Positions 49,300-57,941 of a DNA stretch of 64,000 nucleotides are shown piece by piece. Where the stretch lies: assembly GCA_964397655.1 (NCBI GenBank), contig CAYNKA010000004.1, forward strand, positions 301,829 through 365,828. The letters run 5' to 3'. The notes under the pieces were generated by a model. The model saw only the letters and a program-made list of their open reading frames with translations, did no database searches and had not been told where the DNA came from. Positions within the stretch are counted from its first letter, which is position 1. Every line of letters starts with the position of its first letter. The translations under genes and the position numbers were made by a program. Origin of the DNA: CAYNKA01 sp964397655. GTDB taxonomy: Bacteria > Spirochaetota > Spirochaetia > DTKZ01.

Positions 49300-49344
49300 A
49301 AGGCTCGCCGCCTCAAGGAGAGGCGGCGAGAACGGGCGGGGATG
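49300..49344 (+). repeat. Dispersed hairpin repeat, copy 2
   Basis: AAGGCTCGCCG...CGGCGAGAACGGGCGGGGATG, including a 10-bp stem CTCGCCGCCT/AGGCGGCGAG (49304-49330) with a 7-base loop. It matches the copy at 28477 in both the stem ends and the trailing GGGCGGGGATG. It lies just downstream of the argD end, without a T-run, so it is not a typical terminator. The remaining gap 49105-49299 shows nothing else supportable. Confidence 0.65.
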
Positions 49345-49350
49345 CGGGGA

Positions 49351-50589
49351 TCAGAACGTTTTCCGCACTTCCGCGAGAGCCTTCTTCAGGAGCGCGACGC
49401 CCTCCGCGAGTTCGTCCTTGGATATGACGAGCGGAGGGGCGATGCGGATGATGTTCTTCCCGGACCTGAGCACGAGGAGTCCGGCTTCCTGCGCCTTCGC
49501 GAGGATCGCCTTCATGACGTCCGCGGTTTTTTCCTCCGAGGCGAGGACTTCGAGTCCCCTGAGCATGCCCATTCCCCTGACCTCGCCGATCCTGACCGTT
49601 CCCAGGGAGAATTCCTTCGCGGTCTCGGAGAGGAGAACTCCGAGGCGCTCGCCTTTTTCCTTCACCGCGGCGAGAAATCCGGCGTCGGTGACCATGTCCC
49701 AGACCTTGGAGGCGACTGCCGTTGTCACGGGCCCTCCTCCGAAGGTGGTTCCGTGATCGCCGAGCTTGAGAAGGGAGTTGATCTTTTCAGGGATGAGCGT
49801 TGCGGAGAGGGGAAGCCCTCCTGCGAGGGGCTTCGCGAGGGTGATTATGTCCGCTTCCAGACCCACCGCCCGCGAGGCGTAGACGTGTCCTGTCCTGCCG
49901 AGTCCGGTCTGGACCTCGTCGGCGATGAGGATGACGTCGTTTTTCCGGCAGAGGTTGTTCAACGCCTTCGCGAAACTCTCCTTCATGACGCGGAGCCCGC
50001 CCTCGCCCTGGACGACTTCGACGATGACTCCCGCGAAGGACGGGTCGAGCTTCCGTTCCAGTTCGGTCTCGTCGCCGTAGGTGCAGACCTCGACCCCGGG
50101 GACGAGGGGTTCGAAGGGATCCCGGTAGGCCGCGGTCGGAGTGACCGAAAGAGCCCCCATGGTCCGTCCGTGGAACGCATGGTCGAAACAGAGCAGCTTG
50201 TGGTGCCCCGGGCCTTTCTTCCGCATCGAGTACGCCCTGGCGTACTTGATCGCCGCCTCGTTCGCCTCGGCGCCGCTGTTGCCGAAATGGACAGCGGCGA
50301 AAGGCCCGCTCGCCGTGAGTTTGGCCCCGAGCTCCAGGGTGGGTTTCGTGGTGTAGAGATTCGAGGTATGGATGATCTTCTTCATCTGGGCCGCTGCGAT
50401 CTCCGCGAGGTCTTCCCTCCCGTAGCCGAGGGCGTTCACGGCGATGCCAGCGCCGAAATCCAAGTATTCGTTGCCCTTCGCGTCCCGGAGATGGACGCCC
50501 TCGCCTTTCTCGAGGACGAGAAGATCGGAACTGAATTGTTTCGGGAGGGGCGATGTATGCACCATCCCGTCATTCGAAATGTCGAACAT
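49351..50589 (-). CDS. argD: Acetylornithine aminotransferase
   Basis: A 412-residue class III PLP aminotransferase with the PLP-binding Asp in VILIADEVQTGLGRTG and the Schiff-base Lys in IITLAKPLAGGLPLSA. The N-terminal GVHLRDAKGNEYLDFGAGIAV block and central FGNSGAEANEAAIKYARAY are family hallmarks. It transfers the amino group to N-acetylglutamate semialdehyde in arginine synthesis. Last gene of the argR-C-B-D operon, 19 bases after argB. Other class III transaminases share these motifs, but the operon context settles it. Confidence 0.93.
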   Translation of the reverse strand: MFDISNDGMVHTSPLPKQFSSDLLVLEKGEGVHLRDAKGNEYLDFGAGIAVNALGYGREDLAEIAAAQMKKIIHTSNLYTTKPTLELGAKLTASGPFAAVHFGNSGAEANEAAIKYARAYSMRKKGPGHHKLLCFDHAFHGRTMGALSVTPTAAYRDPFEPLVPGVEVCTYGDETELERKLDPSFAGVIVEVVQGEGGLRVMKESFAKALNNLCRKNDVILIADEVQTGLGRTGHVYASRAVGLEADIITLAKPLAGGLPLSATLIPEKINSLLKLGDHGTTFGGGPVTTAVASKVWDMVTDAGFLAAVKEKGERLGVLLSETAKEFSLGTVRIGEVRGMGMLRGLEVLASEEKTADVMKAILAKAQEAGLLVLRSGKNIIRIAPPLVISKDELAEGVALLKKALAEVRKTF

Positions 50590-50608
50590 AACGTACTCCT
50601 AACGTGTT

Positions 50609-51418
50609 TCAGTCTGCAGTGATGGTCGTTCCCTGCCTCCGGTCGAGGAGGAGGGAAAGGTTCCCGTAGACGAGGAATTCGCCGATGACGACCGCCTTCA
50701 CGCCTGCGTGAATCGCTTCCAGCGAGGACTTCACCTTGGGGATCATGCCGCCGGTTATCACGCCGGCCTCGATTTCCCCGAGGGCCCGCCCCTCGTCGAT
50801 CGTCTTCATCACCTCGCCGTCCTTCATGATGCCGGGAATGTCCGAAAGAAAGACCAGGCCGTCCGCCTTCACCGCTTCGGCGACCGCCAGGGCCGCTTCG
50901 TCGGCGTTGATGTTGAGCCCGACCCCCTCCTCGTCCATGGACGTGGAGGCCAGCACCGGCAGGTAACCGGCCTTCGCGAGCAGGTCGAGGAGTTCGGGAT
51001 TTACCCGGACGATCTTCCCGGTACGATTGCCCCGGCGGGACCCGGAGCCCTCCCCGCCGGAGCTCACGCTCCTTCCCCCTTCCAGGGATCGCCCGATGAA
51101 GAGCCCGCCGTCGGAACCGGAAAGGCCGATCGCCTTCGTTCCGTTCCGCTGGAAGAGCCTCACCAGGGATTTGTTCATTTTTCCCGCGAGTACCATGTCC
51201 ACGATTTCCATCTCCGCCTCGCTGGTCATGCGGATGCCGTCCTTGAACACGGGTTCGATCCCGAAGACCTTCGTGACCCGGCTCACTTCCGCGCCGCCTC
51301 CGTGGACGAGAATGAAGTCGTAGTTCTTCCTGAGGTCGGCCATCTCCCTTACGAGCTCGCCGAGGGTTTCCTCGGCCGATGCCGCCCGGCCGCCGATCTT
51401 GATCAGTATTTTCTTCAT
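50609..51418 (-). CDS. argB: Acetylglutamate kinase
   Basis: A 269-residue amino-acid kinase: LIKIGGRAAS, ILVHGGGAEVSRVTKVFG, the AIGLSGSDGGL segment and the C-terminal GGMIPKVKSSLEAIHAGVKAV block. It phosphorylates N-acetylglutamate. The loop usually carrying VDLG-like residues is a low-complexity Ser/Gly/Arg stretch (around residues 115-135). ATG 51418 follows argC after 1 base. Confidence 0.93.
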   Translation of the reverse strand: MKKILIKIGGRAASAEETLGELVREMADLRKNYDFILVHGGGAEVSRVTKVFGIEPVFKDGIRMTSEAEMEIVDMVLAGKMNKSLVRLFQRNGTKAIGLSGSDGGLFIGRSLEGGRSVSSGGEGSGSRRGNRTGKIVRVNPELLDLLAKAGYLPVLASTSMDEEGVGLNINADEAALAVAEAVKADGLVFLSDIPGIMKDGEVMKTIDEGRALGEIEAGVITGGMIPKVKSSLEAIHAGVKAVVIGEFLVYGNLSLLLDRRQGTTITAD

Positions 51419-51419
51419 G

Positions 51420-52457
51420 TCAGAACTCGCCGTGAAGGGAAAGCCCCGCGGTCTCTTCGATGCCGAACCGGATGTTCATGTTCTGAACCGCCTGGCCCGA
51501 GGCCCCTTTCAGGAGATTGTCGATTACCGAGAAGAGGATGATCCGTCTTCCTTCCCGGTGCCATCCGATGTCGCAGCGGTTCGAATTCCTCACGTCCCGG
51601 GTCTCGGGGATGGTCTTCCCCCTGATCTCGAGGAAAGGCCTTTCCGCGTAGGCCTCCGAATACGTCTCGGCGATCTCGTCGTCGTCGAATTCGCGCGCGG
51701 TCTCCACCACCGTGGTCACCGCCATGCCCTGCTTGAGAGGGACGAGATGAGGCGTGAAGATGAGGTCCAGGCCGGCGCCGGCGCCGTCGAGGATCTGCTG
51801 AATCTCCGTCGCATGCCGGTGCGTCGTGCCCGGCGAGTATGCGTTCGTGTTCTCCGACCGCTCGCAGAAGAGGTTGTTCACCTTGGCGCTTCTGCCGGCG
51901 CCGGAAATGCCGGAAAGAGCGTTCGCGACGACGACCCCCCGGATCATGCCCTTCTTGGCGAGGGGAAGCAGGGGGAGAAGCGTCGCCGTCGGGTAACAGC
52001 CGGGATTCGCGATCAGGTCCGCCTTCCTGATGTCCTCCGTGTTCCACTCGGCGAGGCCGTATACCGCCTTTTCCAGGAGGTCGGGCCTGTGCGGTTTCTC
52101 CTTGTACGCCTTTTCGAAGAGGATCGGGTCCTTGATTCTGAAGTCGGCGGAAAGGTCGATGACCACCGATTTGCCGAAAAAGGGTTCGCAGGTCTTGGCC
52201 GATGCGAGGTGGGGAAGAGCGGCGAAAACGACGTCGGGTTTCGCGGCTACGGCCTCGTCGAAGGTCGCGAGCCTTCCTTCCGATTCTCCGGTCTTGGCCC
52301 GCAAGGACGAGGACAGTCCCCGGTCGAATTCGGTCAACGGAGTGCCTGCTTGGGAGGAGGACACCGGGACTATCCGAGTCACCTCGGGATGCCGGGAGAG
52401 CAGTCGTAGAAGAACCATGCCGGTGTAGCCCGTGGTTCCGAGAATTGCGGCGATCAC
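51420..52457 (-). CDS. argC: N-acetyl-gamma-glutamyl-phosphate reductase
   Basis: A 345-residue NADPH-dependent reductase. The Rossmann start is ILGTTGYTGMVLLRLLSRHP and the catalytic Cys is in LIANPGCYPTATLL. The dimer/active-site regions SGISGAGRSAKVNNLF and HRHATEIQQIL are typical. It reduces N-acetylglutamyl phosphate to the semialdehyde. Follows argR after 1 base, so the operon is translationally coupled. Confidence 0.95.
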   Translation of the reverse strand: MIAAILGTTGYTGMVLLRLLSRHPEVTRIVPVSSSQAGTPLTEFDRGLSSSLRAKTGESEGRLATFDEAVAAKPDVVFAALPHLASAKTCEPFFGKSVVIDLSADFRIKDPILFEKAYKEKPHRPDLLEKAVYGLAEWNTEDIRKADLIANPGCYPTATLLPLLPLAKKGMIRGVVVANALSGISGAGRSAKVNNLFCERSENTNAYSPGTTHRHATEIQQILDGAGAGLDLIFTPHLVPLKQGMAVTTVVETAREFDDDEIAETYSEAYAERPFLEIRGKTIPETRDVRNSNRCDIGWHREGRRIILFSVIDNLLKGASGQAVQNMNIRFGIEETAGLSLHGEF

Positions 52458-52458
52458 G

Positions 52459-52929
52459 CTATTCCTCCAGGTCGGGAATCTTTTCCCTAAGTTTATCGAT
52501 GAAATCGTCGGCCTTCACGCCTTCGCGAAGGATGATGAGGACCGTGTCGTCCCCGGCGATGGTGCCGAGGGTCTCCTCCATGTTGAGGTTGTCCAGGGCG
52601 AGGGCGACGCTGTTCGCATGCCCGGTGAGGGTCCTTACCACCCCGATGTTGCCGGAAAATTCCAGGGAAACGTAGCCGCGTTGAAAATCCTGGATATAGC
52701 TCCGTTCCGACTCCCGCCTGTCGTCTTCGCCGGGGAGGGTGTAATAATATCCGCTCGTTCCTTCCGAAACCTTGCCCACTTTCAGGAGCTTAAGGTCTCG
52801 TGAAAGCGTCGCCTGGGTGACCGTATACCCTTCTGACTGCAGAAAGCCGAGCAGTGTTTCCTGGCTCGAAATTCTGTTGTTTTTGATTATTCGCCTGATC
52901 GCTTTCAGACGGACTTGTCTTTCTTTCAC
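52459..52929 (-). CDS. argR: Arginine repressor
   Basis: A 156-residue ArgR/AhrC protein. The winged helix is AIRRIIKNNRISSQETLLGF, LQSEGYTVTQATLSRDLKLL, and the C-terminal hexamerisation and arginine-binding domain has GTIAGDDTVLIILREG. It represses arginine biosynthesis when arginine is bound. GTG start at 52929. Candidate ARG boxes lie about 95-130 bases upstream. Confidence 0.93.
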   Translation of the reverse strand: MKERQVRLKAIRRIIKNNRISSQETLLGFLQSEGYTVTQATLSRDLKLLKVGKVSEGTSGYYYTLPGEDDRRESERSYIQDFQRGYVSLEFSGNIGVVRTLTGHANSVALALDNLNMEETLGTIAGDDTVLIILREGVKADDFIDKLREKIPDLEE

Positions 52930-53021
52930 CTTTTTCCATGCCTTTTTATAGATGTTTTTCGCCCGGTGTGTTTTCCTTTCGCCTCCGCGGCCGATTCCAC
53001 TCTGATGTAGGACCCGCGTCC

Positions 53022-53060
53022 CGTGAATAAATATGCTGATTTATTGAATAAAGTTACGCC
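53022..53060. promoter_or_regulatory. Candidate ARG-box pair
   Basis: TGAATAA occurs at 53024-53030 and again at 53045-53051, exactly 21 bp apart, the spacing of tandem 18-bp ARG boxes with a 3-bp gap. The inverted ATTCA halves are poorly conserved. The pair lies between argR and the divergent FapA-like gene, so it could control either. Confidence 0.45.
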
Positions 53061-53152
53061 TTTTTTCGCCTTTTATCAAGCTCTCGAGGGCTCTTTTTTA
53101 CGAAATTCCTGAAGATCGGGATGAAATTTTGCCGATACTGAAAAGGGGGCCT

Positions 53153-54535
53153 ATGTCTGAAACGATTCCTCTCCATCGGAGAGACGGCTATGCGGAGCTC
53201 GTGCCGTCCGAGGACGGAATGCTCCTTGAAGCGACTTTTTATCCGCCGCTCGAAGGCGGGGAGCTCATCACGGTCGAATACATGGAGAAGGTTCTCGAGC
53301 AGTCAGGCATCGTGTCCGGCATTCTCTGGGACGTGATCCAGGAGACGGTATTCGCCTGCAATACCGAGCACAGGCAGATGGAAAGGGTCGTCATCGCCCG
53401 CGGCGAGCCTCCCGTGGACGAGATTCCGACGCATATCGTTCTCCGGAGCCGATTCGTGGAAAAAAAGACCCTTTCCTCAGACAAGTCCTCGACGGATTAC
53501 AAGGCCTTCCGTTCGTATACGATCGTCCGCAAGGACGAGCGGATCGGCAGGGAAGTCGCCGCGCGGGAGGGAAAAGCCGGCTTCTCCATCTACGGAAAGG
53601 AAATCGCCAGCGGGAAAAAGAACATTCCCCTCCTCGCTCCTGGAAAGAACGTGCGTTCGCAGGAAGGCTCGTTCCTGTCCGAGAAGGACGGTCACTTCGT
53701 CCTCGAAGGAAACGTGTTCCGGGTCGAGGAGGTGCTGGAAATCCAGGGGGACGTCGATTTCTCGGTCGGCCACATCGAATACCCTTCCGATGTCGTCATC
53801 CATGGGGAGATCAAGGACGGCTTCAGGGTGGTAGCCGCGGGAAGCGTTTCCTGCATGAACACGGTGGACGCCTCCGACATAATCTGCAAGAAGGACTTCA
53901 CCGCCAAGGCGGGCGTGATCGGCAGGGAGCGGGGAATCGTGAGGGTGGGCGGTAAGGCCGAGGCGAAATTCTTCGAGAACTGCACGGTCGAAGCTCTCGG
54001 CGGGATCACCGTGAAAGGCGGTTGCTATCACTGCATGGTCTCCACTCTCGGACCCCTCGACCTCGGAGAGAAGGGAAGGTTCGTCGGCGGGTCGGCACGC
54101 TGCAGCGGCGATCTCGTCGCCGGTTCACTGGGGAACGCGGCGCAGACGCCCACCGAGGTGTTCGCCGGCATCAATTTCGTCATGGAGCGCAGGTTCAACT
54201 ACACCAAAGAGAAGCATCAAGAGCTCATGCACACGCTCCAGAACATCGAACAGGCGATCAAGGTGAAGCCCACTCCCCAGCTGCTCGACGCCCGGGCCAA
54301 GCTCAAGAGGGCTGCAGACGGCCTTTCGAAACTCATGCCCGATCTTTTCGCACAGGTCCACGTTAACGCCGACGCCTCGATCACGGTCTACGGGCGCGTG
54401 TTTCCCGGCGTAGTGATCCATGTGGGGGGCACCTCTCTGGCGGTGGATACGGAAAAGAAGATGGTCCGATTCGTCTTCGACCGGACTGCGCGCAAGATCA
54501 CCGAGGAACCGATCTCGAAGGGGAAGGCTCCCTAA
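53153..54535 (+). CDS. FapA/DUF342 family protein
   Basis: A 460-residue protein of the FapA (flagellar assembly protein A, DUF342) family. The N-terminal GYAELVPSEDGMLLEATFYP segment leads to a long beta-helix of the type VEEVLEIQGDVDFSVGHIEY and DVVIHGEIKDGFRVVAAGSV, then an alpha-helical coiled coil (EKHQELMHTLQNIEQAI). Polymer-like FapA proteins bind envelope or flagellar components; the precise role here is unknown. AGGGGG precedes ATG 53153; a TTG at 53129 would add 8 residues. Its end overlaps the convergent opcA gene by 4 bases. Confidence 0.85.
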   Translation: MSETIPLHRRDGYAELVPSEDGMLLEATFYPPLEGGELITVEYMEKVLEQSGIVSGILWDVIQETVFACNTEHRQMERVVIARGEPPVDEIPTHIVLRSRFVEKKTLSSDKSSTDYKAFRSYTIVRKDERIGREVAAREGKAGFSIYGKEIASGKKNIPLLAPGKNVRSQEGSFLSEKDGHFVLEGNVFRVEEVLEIQGDVDFSVGHIEYPSDVVIHGEIKDGFRVVAAGSVSCMNTVDASDIICKKDFTAKAGVIGRERGIVRVGGKAEAKFFENCTVEALGGITVKGGCYHCMVSTLGPLDLGEKGRFVGGSARCSGDLVAGSLGNAAQTPTEVFAGINFVMERRFNYTKEKHQELMHTLQNIEQAIKVKPTPQLLDARAKLKRAADGLSKLMPDLFAQVHVNADASITVYGRVFPGVVIHVGGTSLAVDTEKKMVRFVFDRTARKITEEPISKGKAP

Positions 54536-55524
54536 CTCCGGCTCGTCGGGAAAGCCGTCGCCGTCTTCACGAACAATCCGTCGATCCCCGGCATGTCCAC
54601 TTCCTGGAGCAGAAGGTCCCCTTCGGTGGGGAAAGCCAAGACCTTCGAGAAGATTTCCCTCCCGGCGAACCGAGCCGTGCCGTAACCGTTGGCGTCGATC
54701 GCGAGGTCGAGGGCTTCGACCCCGAAATCGAAGCGCGCGCGGATTCCCTCGTACCCCGATTCCGAGGAGACGGGCCGGACCGCGAAACCCATCGGAGTTA
54801 CGAAGGCATCCCCGTCGAGCCTCCAATCGAGGACCGAGGCGGCCCATCGCAGGTACAGGTTGCGGGACGCCGGCCCTCCTCCCGAAATCTCAAGCCCCCT
54901 CAGTCCGGGCAGGAGACGGCTCGGTTCCTCGTTCTCGAACGCGAGGGCGGTGAAGGTCCTGAGCGGCTGGAATCGCCGCCACGCGAAATCCGCCACCTGC
55001 ACGCCCTGGTCCATGAGTTCGGTTTTCACGAGATTAAGGTATTCGGGGATGGGCATGCAGAGCCTGGACACGATGAAGTCTCCGTCTACGATGAATTTGT
55101 CGGCCTGCTCGCGGACGAAGGCGAGGACGTCCCTGCGCGAGAGGCAGCTTCTCCACAGTACGTTGACGGGTATGTCGCGGATGAGGAAGGCGGACCAGGA
55201 GCCCGGCGCGGTTCCCGCTTTGTCCTCGCCGTCGTCGATGAGGATCTCCTGGAAGCAGACGCCCTTGTTCTCCCTGTCGGGCGCGCACCGTGCGGAAACG
55301 GAAACCCGGGTGGGACCCGGCGAGTCGAGGTTGATGTGGATTACGCGCGCCGCCCGTTTTCCGAGAAGATGGGCGAGGTAGAGCTCTTCGGCCTCGTTGC
55401 GGTCCTCCCGACCCTCGATGAGGACCAGATTGAACAGGCTGGTTCGGGTTTCGGTCAGGGAGCGTTCCCTCTCCAACGCCCGGAGCTCCTTTTCCAGCTT
55501 TACGGGATCGAACACAGTCTTCAT
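54532..55524 (-). CDS. opcA: Glucose-6-phosphate dehydrogenase assembly protein OpcA
   Basis: A 330-residue OpcA-type protein. Family features include RTSLFNLVLIEGRED near the start, LSRRDVLAFVREQADKFIVD in the middle and YLRWAASVLDWRL later. OpcA assembles or activates the Zwf enzyme and is normally encoded right after zwf, as here (ATGA overlap). GGAG lies six to seven bases before ATG 55524. Confidence 0.9.
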   Translation of the reverse strand: MKTVFDPVKLEKELRALERERSLTETRTSLFNLVLIEGREDRNEAEELYLAHLLGKRAARVIHINLDSPGPTRVSVSARCAPDRENKGVCFQEILIDDGEDKAGTAPGSWSAFLIRDIPVNVLWRSCLSRRDVLAFVREQADKFIVDGDFIVSRLCMPIPEYLNLVKTELMDQGVQVADFAWRRFQPLRTFTALAFENEEPSRLLPGLRGLEISGGGPASRNLYLRWAASVLDWRLDGDAFVTPMGFAVRPVSSESGYEGIRARFDFGVEALDLAIDANGYGTARFAGREIFSKVLAFPTEGDLLLQEVDMPGIDGLFVKTATAFPTSRS

Positions 55525-57008
55525 AGTTTTCTCCATTTGATCGTCTCGTTCCTGGTGAGGAGCTTGGCTTCCTCGGGGCCCGAGCTTCCGGGTACGTACT
55601 GTGGCAGGGGACTCGGATCCTCCTCCCAACCTTTCAGGATGCGAGTGATGAAGGCCCAGGAAGTCTCGATCTCGTCCCTTCGGGTATAGAGGGTCGAGTC
55701 TCCGAGGAGGGCGTCGAGGATGAGCCGCTCGTAGGCTTCCGGCGGGGTGTCGCCGAAGGCGGAACCGTAGGAGAAGTCCATGTTCACCGGTCTCATGTCG
55801 GTCGAATGCCCCGGGATCTTCGCGTTCATGTTGAGGGAGATGCCCTCGTCGGGCTGGATGCGGACGAGGAGCGTGTTCCTGCCGGAGAATTGGTCGCTCT
55901 TGGGGAAGAGCGCCAGCGGAGGCTCCTTGAACTGGACCGCGATCTCGCTTACCCTGCGGGAGAGCCGCTTCCCGGTGCGGACCAGGATGGGAACTCCCGT
56001 CCATCGCCAGGTGTCGAGGTGGAGCTTCAGGGCCACGAAGGTTTCGGTCCTGGAGTCCGGGGAAACGCCGTTCTCCTGTCGGTATCCGGGGACCGGTTCT
56101 CCGTCCATATAGCCGGCTGCGTACTGACCTCTCACCGTCTGGGCGGTCGTTTCCTTGAAGGTGATGGGCCTGAGTGATTTCAGGATCTTCACCTTTTCCG
56201 TGCGGATCGTGTCCGGATTCAGGTCGTTCGGCGGCTCCATGGTGGTGAGGCAGAGCAGCTGGAAGATGTGGTTCTGCACCATGTCGCGGAGCGCCCCCGA
56301 GCTTTCGTAGTAGTTTCCCCGCGTCCCCACACCGATCTTTTCCGCCACGGTGATCTGGATGTTGTGGATGTACCTGTTGTTCCAGACCGGCTCGAAGATG
56401 CCGTTTCCGAACCGGAGAAGCATGAGGTTCTGCACGGTCTCCTTTCCCAGGTAATGATCGATGCGGAAAATCTCCCGCTCCTCGAAGTTCCGCGAAAGGA
56501 CCTCGTTCAGTTTCCTCGCGCTCGCGAGGTCCCTTCCGAACGGTTTCTCGACGATCACGTTGGCTTGGACCTGTCCGCCTTCGCGAAGGCGTCCGAGATT
56601 CTCGATGATGGCTTCGTAATTCGACGGAGGCGTCGAGAGGTAGTAGAGCCTGCCTCGGTAGCCCTCGCACAAGGGGCCGATTTTACCGTATCCCTCGGGG
56701 TCCTCGAAAGCCGCCGAGACGTATTCCAAATTCCTGAGGAAAGCATCCTTCACGCCGGGATCCGTTCCCGCGAATTCCGGCACGTCGATCATCGTTCGCG
56801 CCTCTTCGCGGAACGATTCCGCGGTCCAGGGCCTGCGCGCGAATCCGATGATCCTGAATTTGCCGATGAAGCCCTTCGAGAAGAGCGAGAACATCGCGGG
56901 CATGAGCTTTTTTCGCGTGAGATCGCCGGTTGCGCCGAAGATGACGAGCGCGAAGGAATGAGCTTCGCGGGTGAGGGGGAGACCGGTGAAAAAAGGATTA
57001 TAGTCCAT
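55521..57008 (-). CDS. zwf: Glucose-6-phosphate 1-dehydrogenase
   Basis: A 495-residue enzyme. The nucleotide-binding motif is LVIFGATGDLTRKKLMPAMF (residues about 21-40), the substrate/catalytic motif FRIDHYLGKETVQNL, and PVPGYRQENGV lies further on. It oxidises glucose-6-phosphate to 6-phosphogluconolactone, feeding the oxidative pentose phosphate pathway. ATG 57008; a longer frame to 57392 overlaps the divergent birA gene and is not used. Confidence 0.95.
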   Translation of the reverse strand: MDYNPFFTGLPLTREAHSFALVIFGATGDLTRKKLMPAMFSLFSKGFIGKFRIIGFARRPWTAESFREEARTMIDVPEFAGTDPGVKDAFLRNLEYVSAAFEDPEGYGKIGPLCEGYRGRLYYLSTPPSNYEAIIENLGRLREGGQVQANVIVEKPFGRDLASARKLNEVLSRNFEEREIFRIDHYLGKETVQNLMLLRFGNGIFEPVWNNRYIHNIQITVAEKIGVGTRGNYYESSGALRDMVQNHIFQLLCLTTMEPPNDLNPDTIRTEKVKILKSLRPITFKETTAQTVRGQYAAGYMDGEPVPGYRQENGVSPDSRTETFVALKLHLDTWRWTGVPILVRTGKRLSRRVSEIAVQFKEPPLALFPKSDQFSGRNTLLVRIQPDEGISLNMNAKIPGHSTDMRPVNMDFSYGSAFGDTPPEAYERLILDALLGDSTLYTRRDEIETSWAFITRILKGWEEDPSPLPQYVPGSSGPEEAKLLTRNETIKWRKL

Positions 57009-57080
57009 AAAGAAGAATATGAGGAAGGAACGACGAAAAAGCAAGCTTGTAGGGCCGGACCCGATGCTGTAGTATGCCTC

Positions 57081-57839
57081 ATGACCCGACTGGACATAGT
57101 TTCGCCCTTCGGCGGCTCTCCCGTGTTTTTCCTTTCCGAGACCTCGTCCACCATCGACGACGCGAAAACTCTCGCCTCCCGGGGATTCCCGTCCGGCACC
57201 GTCGTCGTCGCCGGTCACCAAACCGCCGGCAGGGGGAGGTTCGAGGACCGCCGGTGGAACTCCGAGTCCGGGGAAAGCCTGCTTTTCACCCTCTTTCTCG
57301 GGATCGAGGAGCTGACCGGCCCCGTGGGCCTGGTGCCGCTCAAGCTCGGCCTCGGTCTCGCGGTCACGCTCGAAAGGCTGTTCGGCCTGCATCCTGCGAT
57401 CAAATGGCCGAACGACGTGTACCTCGGCGGGCGTAAGGTGGCCGGCCTTCTCGCCGAATCGCGGGACGGACTGGTCTTCCTCAGCATGGGCGTCAACTGC
57501 CTGCAGAAAGGCTTTCCCCCGGACTTGTTCCGGAAGGCGGTGTCTCTCAGGATGCAGACCGGGAGGGAGATCGATCCCCTGGACCTGCTTCCTCCGCTCC
57601 TCGAGGAAGTCAAGAATCGTCTCGGCGAGCCCCGCGAATGGAAGCGCGGGATCGAGGACAGGCTCTACCTAAAAGGAGCTCCCGTCGAGTTCAGGCTCGG
57701 TCTCGCCGAAGACGAGATTCCCTTCTTCGGAAGAATCGTCGGAATCCTGGAAGACGGCCAGCTCGTCATCGAGGGCGACGGGGAGGTCCGAACTTTCGCC
57801 GCCGGAGAAATCGTGACGGAAGGAGGGGATAAAATCTGA
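57081..57839 (+). CDS. birA: Biotin--[acetyl-CoA-carboxylase] ligase, BirA without HTH
   Basis: A 252-residue biotin protein ligase: ETSSTIDDAKTLASRGFPSG for biotin/ATP binding, QTAGRGRFEDRRWNS (the GRGR-x-W loop) and IKWPNDVYLGGRKVAGLL. There is no N-terminal helix-turn-helix, so it is the ligase-only form and does not repress biotin genes. The C-terminal domain is about 45 residues. ATG 57081, divergent from zwf. Confidence 0.92.
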   Translation: MTRLDIVSPFGGSPVFFLSETSSTIDDAKTLASRGFPSGTVVVAGHQTAGRGRFEDRRWNSESGESLLFTLFLGIEELTGPVGLVPLKLGLGLAVTLERLFGLHPAIKWPNDVYLGGRKVAGLLAESRDGLVFLSMGVNCLQKGFPPDLFRKAVSLRMQTGREIDPLDLLPPLLEEVKNRLGEPREWKRGIEDRLYLKGAPVEFRLGLAEDEIPFFGRIVGILEDGQLVIEGDGEVRTFAAGEIVTEGGDKI

Positions 57840-57848
57840 AATTTCCAC

Positions 57849-57877
57849 TTGGCGAATCGTCAAAAGAATATTATCTT
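57849..57877 (+). promoter_or_regulatory. Candidate groEL promoter
   Basis: TTGGCG (57849-57854), a 17-base spacer and TATCTT (57872-57877), 65 bases before ATG 57942. No CIRCE inverted repeat (TTAGCACTC-N9-GAGTGCTAA) was found, so heat control by HrcA at this site is not supported. Confidence 0.5.
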
Positions 57878-57941
57878 ACCTAAAGAAATCTATTTTAACT
57901 CAATTCCGAATAATTTTTGTTTTTTAGAAAGGGAGTAGAAT

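Noticed and set aside
57840..57941. CIRCE element before groEL
   Set aside because: Checked for TTAGCACTC/GAGTGCTAA in the gap; not present.
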